This document shows, one piece after another, positions 18,313 to 28,152 of a stretch of DNA of 64,000 nt; position 1 is the first letter of the stretch, and each line of letters starts with the position of its first letter. The notes beneath the pieces are model-generated. The model worked only from the letters and a program-made list of their open reading frames with translations. It was not told the DNA's origin and did no database searches. The translations under genes were made by a program, and so were the position numbers. Origin of the DNA: Burkholderiales bacterium (lineage in GTDB: Bacteria > Pseudomonadota > Gammaproteobacteria > Burkholderiales > JAHFRG01); assembly GCA_035518095.1 (NCBI GenBank), contig DATIXX010000045.1, positions 26,208-90,207 of the forward strand, in the 5' to 3' direction.

Positions 18313-19014
18313 ATGGAACGACGGGAATTCATCAAGATTTGTGCCGTCACCGCAGCACTGGCTGCCAGCGACACTTTAGCCGCGAAAAGCCGTGAACCCC
18401 GGTTTTACTCCAGAACGCTTCTGGTGGACTACGACGGGCACCCGTTCAAGACATCTGAAATGCAGATTAAGCGCAACTATATTTTCAATTACCCGTTTGT
18501 GGGCACGCCGTGTTTCCTGTTGAACCTCGGCAAACCCACTACCAGCGACGCAATCCTTGCTACTGCCGACGGCAAAAGCTATCACTGGAACGGCGGGGTC
18601 GGCGCGGACCGTTCGATTGTCGCGTATTCTGCAATCTGCGCCCACCAGCTCGCGTACCCAACCAGGCAGATCAGCTTTATCAGTTTCCGTGGAGACGTCA
18701 GTCCAAAAATCGGGAACGCCAACGTGATTCACTGCTGCGCCGAACATAGCGAATACGATCCCGCCCAGGGCGCGAAAGTAATTTCCGGTCCCGCCCCGCA
18801 ACCGCTTGCTGCGATCATGCTTGAATATAACAAGAAAACAGACGAATTGTTCGCGGTCGGAACACTGGGCGGAGAGCTGTTCAACGATTTTTTTTCCAAA
18901 TACGACTTTAGGCTGAATTTGGAGTACGGCTCCAACGCGGCGGAGAAACCCGTAACCGGCGAGGCAGTGGTTACCGAACTGAAAGCATTCTGCCAACAGC
19001 AAGTCAGATGCTGA
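18313..19014 (+). CDS. Tat-exported Rieske [2Fe-2S] protein
   Basis: 233 residues from ATG 18313; a GTG at 18280 is possible, but the signal begins MERREFIK, a twin-arginine motif, followed by a hydrophobic stretch (CAVTAALAAS). The Rieske cluster ligands are present: CAH near residue 115 and, about 33 residues on, CCAEHSEYDP. It therefore probably carries a [2Fe-2S] cluster outside the cytoplasm and passes electrons to or from a quinol or cytochrome system. It is not beside bc1-complex genes. The SodC-like lipoprotein follows 38 bases later on the same strand and is probably co-transcribed. Confidence 0.85.
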   Translation: MERREFIKICAVTAALAASDTLAAKSREPRFYSRTLLVDYDGHPFKTSEMQIKRNYIFNYPFVGTPCFLLNLGKPTTSDAILATADGKSYHWNGGVGADRSIVAYSAICAHQLAYPTRQISFISFRGDVSPKIGNANVIHCCAEHSEYDPAQGAKVISGPAPQPLAAIMLEYNKKTDELFAVGTLGGELFNDFFSKYDFRLNLEYGSNAAEKPVTGEAVVTELKAFCQQQVRC

Positions 19015-19052
19015 ACGCCGTTTGGCAGCTTAGTAACGGCTAAGAGCTCGCA

Positions 19053-19601
19053 ATGAAAACTCTGCTTACAGCTGCAACTTTGTTTCTGGTGCTGGCGGGT
19101 TGCGCCGGAATGGACGGGTCCACACCCCCCGCAATCGCACGCCTGCAACCTACAAGAGGAAATCAGGTCGGCGGTACTGTTACATTCACTCAGAAAGGCG
19201 CCAAGGTGCTTGTGGTCGCGAATGTCCACGGCCTGGCCCCGGGTTTGCACGGTTTTGCCATTTACCAAAACGGCGATTGCAGCGCAGCGAACGGCATGAG
19301 CGCGGGACCAATTTTCAATCCCTTGGCCAAAAAACACGGCGCACCTGGGAGCGCCGAGCACAAAGCGGGTGACCTCGGCAACCTGACTGCCGACCACTCC
19401 GGCAACGCCACCTTCACTTATGAGGCTTCGGGCATTGCGCTCAACCCGAACGCCTATGACAGTATTATTAACCGGAGCGTCATTGTTCATGCCGATCCGG
19501 ATGACCTGATTTCGCAACCTGACGGAAATTCCGGGGCCCGAGTGGCGTGCGGCGTGCTCCTCTTCGTTGATAAGAATAAATCCGGATATTCCGGTTACTA
19601 A
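19053..19601 (+). CDS. Cu/Zn superoxide dismutase-like lipoprotein with most metal ligands lost
   Basis: 182 residues. The lipobox LAGC sets Cys16 as the lipidated residue. The SodC fold is clear: GLHGF, NGDCSAANGMSAG, AGDLGN and the C-terminal RVACGV. However, canonical GFHIH is GFAIY and GGHFNP is GPIFNP, so two copper ligands and the bridging His are gone. The Zn-site HxGD reads HKAGD with Lys where His is expected. The His of VIVHA and the GD Asp remain. Superoxide dismutase activity is therefore unlikely. It probably keeps a structural or binding role at a membrane, next to the Rieske protein. Confidence 0.85.
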   Translation: MKTLLTAATLFLVLAGCAGMDGSTPPAIARLQPTRGNQVGGTVTFTQKGAKVLVVANVHGLAPGLHGFAIYQNGDCSAANGMSAGPIFNPLAKKHGAPGSAEHKAGDLGNLTADHSGNATFTYEASGIALNPNAYDSIINRSVIVHADPDDLISQPDGNSGARVACGVLLFVDKNKSGYSGY

Positions 19602-19652
19602 AGCACTGTCCTTAGCTATACCGGATGCGGAATGATCGCCTAAAATGAAGCG

Positions 19653-20351
19653 ATGATTCCTTGGCTGACTTCCGACATCTCATTCCCACCGTCGGAGCGC
19701 GCACTTACCGAGCCTAACGGTCTGTTAGCGGTCGGCGGCGATCTGTCTTGCAAGCGTCTGATTTACGCATATTCCAAAGGCATATTTCCGTGGTTCAACG
19801 AAGACGAACCCATTCTGTGGTGGACACCAGACCCGCGCATGGTGTTATTCCCCGCAGAACTTAAAATTTCCCGCTCCTTGCGCAAGGCATTGCAAAAACA
19901 CGATTACCGGGTTTCCGCCGACCGCGCTTTTGACCAAGTTATTACGGGTTGCGCCGCACCGCGCCGCAACCAAAGTGGGACCTGGATCAACGCCAGAATG
20001 ATCGAGGCCTATATAGAATTACATCGGCTCGGCCATGCGCATTCGGTGGAAACATGGATAGACGGCGAGCTAACTGGGGGTCTTTACGGTGTAGCGCTGG
20101 GTCGCACGTTCTTTGGTGAGTCAATGTTCTCACGCGTAAGCGACGCGTCAAAAATCGCGTTTGTACATTTGGTTCGACAACTGGCGCGCTGGAATTTCGG
20201 CATCATTGACTGTCAAATGAAGACTGCACACCTGGCATCCTTAGGCGCGCGTGAAATTCCGCGCACACAATTTACTCGAATCATTGAAGAATTGATACAC
20301 TATGGGGGCGCAGAAGGAATTTGGCGGTTTGATAATGACTTACTTGAATGA
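19653..20351 (+). CDS. aat: leucyl/phenylalanyl-tRNA--protein transferase
   Basis: 232 residues, typical length. It starts [13 protein letters not shown] and contains [15 protein letters not shown] and [19 protein letters not shown], the family signature. It transfers Leu or Phe from aminoacyl-tRNA to proteins with N-terminal Arg or Lys, marking them for ClpS/ClpAP in the cytoplasm. The next gene, bpt, overlaps its 3' end by 17 bases, so the two N-degron transferases are co-expressed. Confidence 0.96.
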   Translation: MIPWLTSDISFPPSERALTEPNGLLAVGGDLSCKRLIYAYSKGIFPWFNEDEPILWWTPDPRMVLFPAELKISRSLRKALQKHDYRVSADRAFDQVITGCAAPRRNQSGTWINARMIEAYIELHRLGHAHSVETWIDGELTGGLYGVALGRTFFGESMFSRVSDASKIAFVHLVRQLARWNFGIIDCQMKTAHLASLGAREIPRTQFTRIIEELIHYGGAEGIWRFDNDLLE

Positions 20352-21075
20352 ATTTCCGCTGTCGGTGTTGCAGTTCTATGCAACTGCTCCATATCCGTGC
20401 AGTTATTTGCCCGGGAAAATGGCACGCTCGCAAGTGGCGACCCCGAGCCATTTGATAGACTCCGCGGTTTACAGCGAGCTGGTGAGAAGCGGTTTCCGCC
20501 GCAGCGGAGCATTTACTTACCGACCGCACTGTGACAGCTGCCGCGCCTGCATTCCGGTGCGGCTCATCGCCAGCGCCTTTGCTCCATCCCGCGCGCAGCG
20601 CCGGGCTTGGAAGCGTCACCAGAAATTGCGCGCCGAATTGCTGGACCTGAAGTACAACGCCGAACATTACGCGCTGTATCTGCGTTATCAGGCAAGCCGC
20701 CATTCCGGTGGCGGAATGGATCAGGACAGTCGCGAACAGTACCAACATTTCCTGTTGCAAAGCAATGTCGAATCGCGGCTGGTGGAGTTTCGCGATGGAT
20801 CAACACTGCGCATGATTAGCATTATTGATCGCCTGCATGATGGCTTATCGTCGGTATACACTTTTTTTGAGCCTGGAGTACCGGGAGCAAGCTACGGCAC
20901 TTATAATGTGTTGTGGCAGATCGAATTGTGCCGCGCCCTCGGGTTGCCCTATCTGTACCTCGGCTACTGGATCGCGGAAAGCCGCAAAATGGCCTACAAA
21001 GCCAAATTTCAGCCGATGCAGGGACTCATTGGTGAGCGCTGGCAACCGCTGTTCGGCCCGCTTGCGGCGACCTGA
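20335..21075 (+). CDS. bpt: aspartate/glutamate leucyltransferase
   Basis: 246 residues from ATG 20335 ([15 protein letters not shown]); an in-frame ATG at 20302 would deepen the overlap with aat. The Cys motif [17 protein letters not shown]-like GLSSVY, and YLGYWI match the bacterial arginyl-transferase-like Bpt family, which adds Leu to N-terminal Asp or Glu. With aat it feeds the N-degron pathway. No clpS or clpA is in this window. Confidence 0.94.
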   Translation: MTYLNEFPLSVLQFYATAPYPCSYLPGKMARSQVATPSHLIDSAVYSELVRSGFRRSGAFTYRPHCDSCRACIPVRLIASAFAPSRAQRRAWKRHQKLRAELLDLKYNAEHYALYLRYQASRHSGGGMDQDSREQYQHFLLQSNVESRLVEFRDGSTLRMISIIDRLHDGLSSVYTFFEPGVPGASYGTYNVLWQIELCRALGLPYLYLGYWIAESRKMAYKAKFQPMQGLIGERWQPLFGPLAAT

Positions 21076-21400
21076 CAGCAACGTGGTTGCACCTTGGCAG
21101 GACGTTCAAGGCGGCGCATTCTTGAACACAGCAGGACTGGGCGCTACCGGGCGGCAAGGACGCGCTTAAATGCGATCCTGAACTTAATCTGTGCTGCTCA
21201 ACCTGATCAAGATGCTGCTTTGTTGACACCAGCAAGGTGACAGGGCTCGAAAAGACCGCGCCTGTGGCTGTGGCGGACCCAGCAGCTTTCAGATCAAAAC
21301 GGAACGGGGTTCAGAACTGCTCAGAAACGCGACAAGCATTTAGCGGTCACCGTACCAGTTTTTACATTTATCGAAATTACCTCTAACCGTAAATGGCGGC
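21076..21400. other. 325-base intergenic region, bpt / PAP2
   Basis: No credible gene, RNA or terminator seen. TTGACA occurs at 21222-21227 but lacks a -10 box at a suitable spacing. Confidence 0.4.
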
Positions 21401-22168
21401 TTGAATTTTCTGTCGAAAATGATAGAAACTGCGCAGCGGCCGAAAATATACAATAGCTCACGGCATTTTTACCTGCTGCATTTGGTCATTCCCGCAGCAG
21501 CTGCTTCCCTGATACTGTGGGTGATCTACATACTGGGTATCGATGAGCGAATTACGCGTCTGTTCTTCAATCCCGAAACTCGACGCTTCCCGCTACGCGA
21601 CAACTGGTTTCTTGAAACGGTGATGCATCATTGGATCAAGTACGCAGTGATCCTTTTGGGTTTATCAGTGCTCGTGGCATATGTGTCCTCGTTTTGGGTT
21701 GCCATGCTGGCTCCCTTGCGCCGTGTTCTAGTCTTTGTGGTTCTTGCGATGGCACTTTCAACCGCGACGGTGAACTTGCTTAAAAACGAAAGTCCCAAGC
21801 ACTGCCCGTATGATTTAAAAATATTTGGCGGCTATGCGCCTTACGTCGCTTTGTTTGAAAAAACACCGCGGGGCGTCAAATCCGGTAATTGCTGGCCCGG
21901 GGCACATTCTACAGCGGGCTTTTGCTTAATGGCGTTATATTTTGCCGGGCGGCATTTGCGCAATCGCAAGCTCGCAAATTGGGGTCTATTCGGGGGTTTG
22001 GGTCTCGGATTTATACTTGGCTTCGGGCGCGTCATGCAGGGCGCGCATTTTTTTTCGCATCAGCTCTGGGCGGCACTCATTTGCTGGCTGGTGATGCTTG
22101 CCGTATACGAACTGCTGTTGCGGCGCCATTCAGTTCCGGAAAAAGAGGCCGCTTTTCAGCCGGGTTAA
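21401..22168 (+). CDS. PAP2-family phosphatase, membrane
   Basis: 255 residues from a TTG at 21401; the ATG at 21419 (MIETAQRPK) is an equal alternative and neither has a strong Shine-Dalgarno. About five hydrophobic helices mark an inner-membrane protein. The PAP2 motifs are divergent: K-x6-CP (KNESPKHCP) where K-x6-RP is usual, PGAHSTAG in place of PSGH, and GRVMQGAHFFSHQLW for the third motif. This pattern fits a PAP2 subgroup I recall with HCPWDL and GAHFLSHD, where the last position here is Gln. It probably removes phosphate from a lipid such as lipid A or undecaprenyl pyrophosphate. Confidence 0.82.
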   Translation: MNFLSKMIETAQRPKIYNSSRHFYLLHLVIPAAAASLILWVIYILGIDERITRLFFNPETRRFPLRDNWFLETVMHHWIKYAVILLGLSVLVAYVSSFWVAMLAPLRRVLVFVVLAMALSTATVNLLKNESPKHCPYDLKIFGGYAPYVALFEKTPRGVKSGNCWPGAHSTAGFCLMALYFAGRHLRNRKLANWGLFGGLGLGFILGFGRVMQGAHFFSHQLWAALICWLVMLAVYELLLRRHSVPEKEAAFQPG

Positions 22169-22203
22169 TTTCTTGCGGCGCCGGAAACAGTTAAATTCAC
22201 GCC

Positions 22204-23208
22204 ATGTTTTATTCCTTGTTGCGACCTTTGCTGTTCAAGCTGGATGCCGAAACCTCACACCGTTTGACGCTCGCCTGCCTGAAATTTGGACACACGTTGG
22301 GTTTGCACCGATTATTCGGTGTGCCCGCCAGCGGCAAACCTTGCCGCGTTCTGGGAATGGATTTTCCGAACCGGGTCGGGCTCGCGGCCGGCTTGGACAA
22401 AAATGGTGAATACATAGATGCCCTTGCCGCATTGGGTTTCGGTTTTATCGAAATCGGCACCATTACGCTTCGTCCGCAGCCCGGGAATCCGCGCCCACGC
22501 CTGTTTCGCGTGCCGCAAGCGCAGGCAATCATCAACCGTATGGGTTTCAATAACGACGGCGCAGAGCGGATGGTAAAAAATATTCGGCGTGCCAGGTACA
22601 AAGGCATTCTGGGAATCAATATCGGCATCAATGCCGACACCCCAGGGGAAAATGCGGCCAGCGAGTATGTCGCCTGCCTGCGCAAAGTTTATCCATTTGC
22701 AAGCTACGTCACGATCAACATTTCCTCGCCGAACACCCCCGGCCTGCGCGATCTGCAGCAGAAACAGCGGCTCAACGATTTGTTGAGCGCGTTAAAGGAG
22801 GAGCACAAGAAGCTCGCCAGGCTTTTTGGGAAGCACGTGCCGTTGGCGCTGAAAATCGCTCCCGATCTGTCGCCCCAGGAAATTGAGGACACCGCTACCT
22901 TGCTTCTTGCACATAAGATTGACGCCGTAATAGCTACCAACACCACGACTTCGCGTGCCGGAATCGAAAGCTTAAGCCAGGAAACCGGGGGCGTAAGCGG
23001 CGCACCGTTAGCTGAGAAATCCACTGCGGTCATCCGTCAACTTGCAGCCGCGTTGCAAGGACAGCTGCCCATCATCGGAGTTGGCGGCATCATGAACGGC
23101 AAGGATGCTTTAGATAAGCTGCATGCCGGCGCAAGTCTGGTGCAGATATACAGCGGGCTCATTTACCGCGGACCGGAATTGGTGCGCGAACTGCTCAGGG
23201 CGCTGTAA
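22204..23208 (+). CDS. pyrD: dihydroorotate dehydrogenase (quinone), class 2
   Basis: 334 residues. The N-terminal amphipathic segment (MFYSLLRPLLFKLDAE) binds the membrane and quinone. AGLDKNGE and EIGTIT form the FMN site. The SSPNTPGLR loop carries the class-2 catalytic Ser, and LALKIAPDLS and GVGGI follow. It oxidises dihydroorotate to orotate in pyrimidine synthesis at the inner membrane. It starts 35 bases after the PAP2 gene and is followed by ald. Confidence 0.96.
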   Translation: MFYSLLRPLLFKLDAETSHRLTLACLKFGHTLGLHRLFGVPASGKPCRVLGMDFPNRVGLAAGLDKNGEYIDALAALGFGFIEIGTITLRPQPGNPRPRLFRVPQAQAIINRMGFNNDGAERMVKNIRRARYKGILGINIGINADTPGENAASEYVACLRKVYPFASYVTINISSPNTPGLRDLQQKQRLNDLLSALKEEHKKLARLFGKHVPLALKIAPDLSPQEIEDTATLLLAHKIDAVIATNTTTSRAGIESLSQETGGVSGAPLAEKSTAVIRQLAAALQGQLPIIGVGGIMNGKDALDKLHAGASLVQIYSGLIYRGPELVRELLRAL

Positions 23209-23248
23209 CTCGATTACGGATTTTCCATCAACTCGCAGGATACGAGTC

Positions 23249-24361
23249 GTGCGCATTGGCATACCCAGGGAAATCAAAGACCAGGAATACCGGGTTGGCA
23301 TGACTCCGCAAGGCGTGACGTTGCTCTGTCGCGAAGGGCACGAGGTATGGATCGAAACTAATGCAGGTTTGCGAATCGGCTTCCCGGATTCGGCTTATCG
23401 TGACGCCGGTGCTTATATCGGCGACAGCCCCGCCCAAATTTATGCCTGCGAACTGGTGGTGAAAGTAAAAGAACCGCAGCCCGCAGAATTTGAATTGGTG
23501 CGCGCCGGGCAAGTGCTGTTCTGCTACCTGCATTTCGCGCCTAACCGCAAATTGCTGGACCGCATGCTGCAAGCAAGGACCTCCTGCGTGGCATACGAAA
23601 CCGTGACTGACGCCGGAGGCGGCTTCCCTCTGCTTGCGCCGATGTCGCAAATTGCGGGAAGGCTTTCAGTGCAGGTCGGCGCATGGGCCTTGCTGATGGC
23701 GAACGGCGGCAGCGGGGTACTGCTTCCCGGCATTTCGGGCGTCGCACCCGGCAAGGTTGTTATCATCGGGGCGGGCATGGTGGGTTCAAATGCCGCGCAT
23801 ATCGCGGTGGCTTTGGGCGCCGACGTGACCATCGTCGCAGCGAGCGCTACGCGGCTTGCGGAGCTTCAACAAGCGTATCCAGGCAAAATAAAAGGCCGAC
23901 TTTCAGACCCGTCGATCCTTGCCGAGCACGTGGCGGGTGCCGATCTTGTAGTTGGCGCAGTATCGATTGCGGGCAAAATGGCACCCAAACTTATTTCCCG
24001 CGAGCTCCTGAGAAAAATGCGGCCCGGATCGGTGCTGGTCGATGTGTCGATCGATCAGGGCGGCATCGCCGAGACATCGCGTCCGACCACGCATTCCAAC
24101 CCGCTTTACGTGGACGAAGGCGTGGTGCACTACTGCGTAGCCAACATGCCTTCCGCCGTCGCGCGCAGCGCTACACTTGCGTTGACGCGAGCGACTCTGC
24201 CGTATGTCCGCGCTTTGGCAAAATTCGGACTAAAGGCCGCGGTGTCCGCCGATCCCGGGCTTAAAAACGGTCTGCAGACCCATGCGGGCCATGTCACTTA
24301 CCAAAACCTCGCCGAAGATAGGGGAATGCCTTTTGTCGATCCGGCTCGAGCGTTTTCCTGA
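23249..24361 (+). CDS. ald: alanine dehydrogenase
   Basis: 370 residues from a GTG at 23249 (MRIGIPREIKDQEYRVG). The frame is open upstream to 23123, but that part overlaps pyrD and is not Ald-like; the chosen start gives the family's usual 370-371 residues. Lys74-region KVKEPQ, HFAPN, the NAD-binding fold VIIGAGMVGSNAAHIA and the C-terminal NGLQTHAGHVTY are family motifs. It interconverts alanine and pyruvate plus ammonia with NAD. Confidence 0.94.
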   Translation: MRIGIPREIKDQEYRVGMTPQGVTLLCREGHEVWIETNAGLRIGFPDSAYRDAGAYIGDSPAQIYACELVVKVKEPQPAEFELVRAGQVLFCYLHFAPNRKLLDRMLQARTSCVAYETVTDAGGGFPLLAPMSQIAGRLSVQVGAWALLMANGGSGVLLPGISGVAPGKVVIIGAGMVGSNAAHIAVALGADVTIVAASATRLAELQQAYPGKIKGRLSDPSILAEHVAGADLVVGAVSIAGKMAPKLISRELLRKMRPGSVLVDVSIDQGGIAETSRPTTHSNPLYVDEGVVHYCVANMPSAVARSATLALTRATLPYVRALAKFGLKAAVSADPGLKNGLQTHAGHVTYQNLAEDRGMPFVDPARAFS

Positions 24362-24488
24362 TGCGCATAGTGAATCTTTTCCCCACTCATATAATCCCAA
24401 TATCTATGCATATAACCTGAGCATGGTTGAATGGCCACTCCTTAAAAGCGATAATGCAGACTTTTAAACGGGTTGGGTCAAGGTTTGA

Positions 24489-27400
24489 ATGACCGCACAA
24501 CGCGAAGCAAGACCTAAGCTGCATCACGAATTGTCTTTTGATGATCTTTATCTTCGTGATGGATTGCTGCGGCTCGATGCCGCATTTCTCAATTTTCTCG
24601 ACCAAGCGGACTCTGCGCTGCGGCATCGCCTCGAAGCCGCGCGCGCCAATCCTCAAGCACTGTCCTCTATGGAAGAATCAGAACTACTGATAGCCGTGAG
24701 TCCGCATCTCGATGATTTTATCGCCGATTTGTTCGGCATTCGAGAAGAAGTCAGCAAGCTTTCTGCGCGCCATCATGAACTGGCTCCCCTTTACAGTTGC
24801 AAACGGCTTTTCGTGCAACGCAAGGCGATGAATAAAGTAACGCCCGAGGAAGCAGCCGCGGTGGACGGTCCTGCTGTTGAGAAACAGCTCGCAGAACTTT
24901 TTGGCGAGCCGTTCTCGGAACTCGCGTTCGCCCAGCACGTTGCGCAATGGCAAAAGGATGAAGTACTCAACGCCGACAGACTGCAACTCGCGCTACAGTA
25001 TGCCGCATGGGCGGCGCTCACGCCCCTTGGACGCGAGCATCACCGCCGTGGCGTATTGTTCAAGGCGCCATCCAAGCTCAACTATATGCGGCTCGTGCCG
25101 GTGGTTGCGGATGACAGCAAAGGCTATACCGCGTATTCGCTCGACGAGAAACACTTGCGGCGCCGTCAGGGATTTGCGCTCACCGATTCCGGCACCGACC
25201 TGGTTGGCGCGCTCGACGAAGCGCATTACTGCATCTGGTGTCACGAACAGGATAAGGATTCCTGCTCTAAAGGTCTCAAGGAAAAGCCGCCGGTGGAAGG
25301 GTTCAAAAAGAGCCCTTTTGGCGTGACGCTCGCCGGCTGCCCGCTCGAAGAAAAAATCTCCGAGTTCCACAAGGTAAAGACCCAGGGGCAGGTCATAGGC
25401 GGATTGGCGCTGATCATCGTAGATAATCCGATGGTCGCAGCCACCGGCCACCGCATCTGCAACGACTGCATGAAGTCTTGCATTTACCAAAAACAGGACC
25501 CGGTCAATATACCCCAAGCCGAGACACGCACGTTAAAAGACGTGCTGGAATTGCCGTGGGGCTTCGAAATTTACAGCCTGCTCAGCCGCTGGAACCCGCT
25601 TAATTTGCGGCGCCCATTGCCGAAAGCCCCGACGCATCGCCGCGTGCTGATTGCGGGCATGGGTCCAGCAGGTTTCACCTTGGCGCACCACCTGATAAAC
25701 GACGGACACACCGTGGTCGGCATAGACGGATTGAAAATCGAGCCGCTGCCCGCAGAAATATCAGGCGTCGATGAGCACGGCAAACGGGTGCCGTTCAAGC
25801 CGATTCGCGATATAAGCGAGTTGTACGAATCGCTCGACGAGCGGGTGATGGCGGGTTTCGGCGGTGTAGCCGAATACGGCATTACAGTGCGCTGGGACAA
25901 GAATTTTTTGAAACTGATCCGGCTGCTGCTGGAGCGCCGCCGTCAGTTCTCGATGTACGGTGGCGTGCGCTTTGGCGGCACGCTCACCGTCGACGATGCG
26001 TTTGAGCATGGCTTTGATCATATCGCCGTGGCCGCCGGCGCCGGGCGCCCCACGGTAATCGATATGCCAAACGGGCTGGCGCGTGGGGTGCGCACGGCGT
26101 CGGATTTTCTCATGGCGCTGCAACTGACCGGCGCGGCGAAAACAGACTCGATCGCCAACATGCAGATCCGGCTGCCGGTGGTGGTGATCGGTGGTGGTCT
26201 GACCGCCATAGACACGGCGACTGAATCGCTTGCTTATTACCCGTTGCAAGTCGAGAAATTCCTGCATCGCTATGAAACACTAGTCGCCGAGCGCGGCGTG
26301 GCGGCGGTGCGCCGCAACTGGCATCCCGAAGAACGGCATATTGCCGATGAGTTTATAGAGCATGCTCGTATCCTCCGTGGAGAACGCGTGGCCGCTCAGG
26401 CCGAAGGCCGTGCCCCGCGCATTCTGGAACTGCTGCAAAGCTGGGGCGGCGTGCTCATCGCGTACCGCAAGCGCCTGATTGACAGCCCGTCCTATACGCT
26501 GAACCATGAAGAAGTGGAAAAGGCTCTGCAGGAAGGCGTCCGTTTTGCGGAAGGCTTGAATCCGCTGCGCGTTGAAGTCGATTCTTTCGGCGCGGCGCGC
26601 GCCATCCGCATGTCCGCGCAGATCAGAGACGCGGCAGGCCACTGGAAGGAGGTCAGCCAGGTCGAACTTCCGGCACGCACCATCTTGGTGGCGGCGGGAA
26701 CGCAGCCGAACACGGTGCTCGCCCGCGAAGACCCGGCAAATTTCAAGTTGGACGGCCGCTACTTCGAGGCCTGCGATGAAGACGGCAATCCGGTGAGACC
26801 CGAGAGAAATATTTCCAAGCCGAAGTTCGCGAACGTTCTTTTGTCGAAGCGCAGCGACGGCCGCTTCATCAGTTTTTTCGGGGACTTGCATCCCTCATAT
26901 TATGGCAATGTTGTAAAGGCAATGGGCGGGGCAAGGCAGGGGTACCCGGTAGTGAGCCGCGTGCTCGGGCGCGTCAAGGCCGCCAGCGATAAAAGCGATG
27001 CGGAATTCTTCGCGCACCTTGACTATGAACTGCGAGCTACTGTGCACCAAGTCATCCGTCTTACGCCGAGCATTGTCGAAGTCGTTGTCAAAGCGCCGCA
27101 GGCGGCGCGCCGTTTCCGCCCCGGTCAATTCTACCGGCTGCAAAATTACGAAACGCGTGCAATAAAAGTCGATGGTACTCAACTCACGATGGAAGGCTTG
27201 GCATTGACCGGCGCCTGGGTGGATGCAAAGCGCGGATTGATTTCCACCATCGTTCTGGAGATGGGCGGATCAGCCGATCTGTGCGCGCTGCTCAAACCCG
27301 GAGAACCGGTGGTTCTGATGGGACCGACCGGTTCGCCGACCGAGATCCCCTCGGGCGAAACAGTAATCCTTGTCGGTGGCGGATTGGGAAATGCGGTGCT

Positions 27401-28010
27401 TTTTTCGATCGGCCAGGCGTTGCGCCGTGCCGGATCAAAGGTGCTGTATTTCGCCGGCTACAAGAAGATAATTGACCGCTACAAGGCTGAAGAAATCAAA
27501 GCTGCGGCAGATGTCGTGGTGTGGTGCTGCGACGAACATCCCGGTTTTCAGCCGGACCGGCCGCAGGACCACGCTTTTGTCGGCAACATCGTACAGGGTA
27601 TCACCGCCTACGCGCGGCGCGCGCTGGGGCCGCAACAGATTGCAGTGCACGACGCCGATCGCATCATCGCCATCGGTTCTGACAAGATGATGGCGGCAGT
27701 TGCCGAAGAGCGGCATGCAGTGCTCAAACCGTATCTCAAACCGCATCACTTTGCCATTGGTTCAATCAACTCGCCGATGCAGTGCATGATGAAGGAGATC
27801 TGTTCTCAATGCTTACAGCCGCATGTCGATCCGGAAACCGGCGCGATTAGTTACGTGTTCTCCTGCTTTAACCAGGATCAGCCGCTTGACCAGGTGGATT
27901 TCGAGGGGCTCTCAGCGCGACTGAACCAGAATTCGCTGCAGGAAAAGCTCACCGCGCAGTGGATAGACCGCTGCCTGATACGGCTGCAGCGCCGCAAAGC
28001 CGCAGCCTAG
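24489..28010 (+). CDS. 1173-residue multi-redox flavoprotein (GltD-like plus PyrK-like)
   Basis: Domains in order: about 240 unassigned residues; Cys motifs near 250-340 (CIWCHEQDKDSC, GCPLEEK, CNDCMKSC) fit to hold Fe-S clusters; a GltD-like FAD/NAD(P) module with Rossmann loops near 386 (GMGPAGFTLAHHL) and 565 (GGGLTAIDTA); then from about 845 a ferredoxin-reductase/PyrK-like module (RPGQFYRLQ, GGGLGNAVLF) with a C-terminal Cys cluster CMMKEICSQC near 1098 and a later Cys. It joins two flavin centres with several Fe-S sites in one cytoplasmic chain. An RnfB-like ferredoxin gene follows 142 bases on. It may shuttle electrons between NAD(P)H and ferredoxin, perhaps by bifurcation (inference). 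Confidence 0.85.
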   Translation: MTAQREARPKLHHELSFDDLYLRDGLLRLDAAFLNFLDQADSALRHRLEAARANPQALSSMEESELLIAVSPHLDDFIADLFGIREEVSKLSARHHELAPLYSCKRLFVQRKAMNKVTPEEAAAVDGPAVEKQLAELFGEPFSELAFAQHVAQWQKDEVLNADRLQLALQYAAWAALTPLGREHHRRGVLFKAPSKLNYMRLVPVVADDSKGYTAYSLDEKHLRRRQGFALTDSGTDLVGALDEAHYCIWCHEQDKDSCSKGLKEKPPVEGFKKSPFGVTLAGCPLEEKISEFHKVKTQGQVIGGLALIIVDNPMVAATGHRICNDCMKSCIYQKQDPVNIPQAETRTLKDVLELPWGFEIYSLLSRWNPLNLRRPLPKAPTHRRVLIAGMGPAGFTLAHHLINDGHTVVGIDGLKIEPLPAEISGVDEHGKRVPFKPIRDISELYESLDERVMAGFGGVAEYGITVRWDKNFLKLIRLLLERRRQFSMYGGVRFGGTLTVDDAFEHGFDHIAVAAGAGRPTVIDMPNGLARGVRTASDFLMALQLTGAAKTDSIANMQIRLPVVVIGGGLTAIDTATESLAYYPLQVEKFLHRYETLVAERGVAAVRRNWHPEERHIADEFIEHARILRGERVAAQAEGRAPRILELLQSWGGVLIAYRKRLIDSPSYTLNHEEVEKALQEGVRFAEGLNPLRVEVDSFGAARAIRMSAQIRDAAGHWKEVSQVELPARTILVAAGTQPNTVLAREDPANFKLDGRYFEACDEDGNPVRPERNISKPKFANVLLSKRSDGRFISFFGDLHPSYYGNVVKAMGGARQGYPVVSRVLGRVKAASDKSDAEFFAHLDYELRATVHQVIRLTPSIVEVVVKAPQAARRFRPGQFYRLQNYETRAIKVDGTQLTMEGLALTGAWVDAKRGLISTIVLEMGGSADLCALLKPGEPVVLMGPTGSPTEIPSGETVILVGGGLGNAVLFSIGQALRRAGSKVLYFAGYKKIIDRYKAEEIKAAADVVVWCCDEHPGFQPDRPQDHAFVGNIVQGITAYARRALGPQQIAVHDADRIIAIGSDKMMAAVAEERHAVLKPYLKPHHFAIGSINSPMQCMMKEICSQCLQPHVDPETGAISYVFSCFNQDQPLDQVDFEGLSARLNQNSLQEKLTAQWIDRCLIRLQRRKAAA

Positions 28011-28152
28011 CATCTCGACCTGCTCATTACGTTTTGCGGCAATTTGCCAACAAAAAAGTGGTGCAGCCCGGTTTCCTCGTACTGTTTCGCCCCCCGTATT
28101 GATTTGAATCTTCCAATCTATGACCCTTGCGTCAAAAGAGTAAAATTGCAGC

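Noticed and set aside
21222..21227. TTGACA as a promoter for the PAP2 gene
   Set aside because: No -10 hexamer at 16-18 bases downstream.
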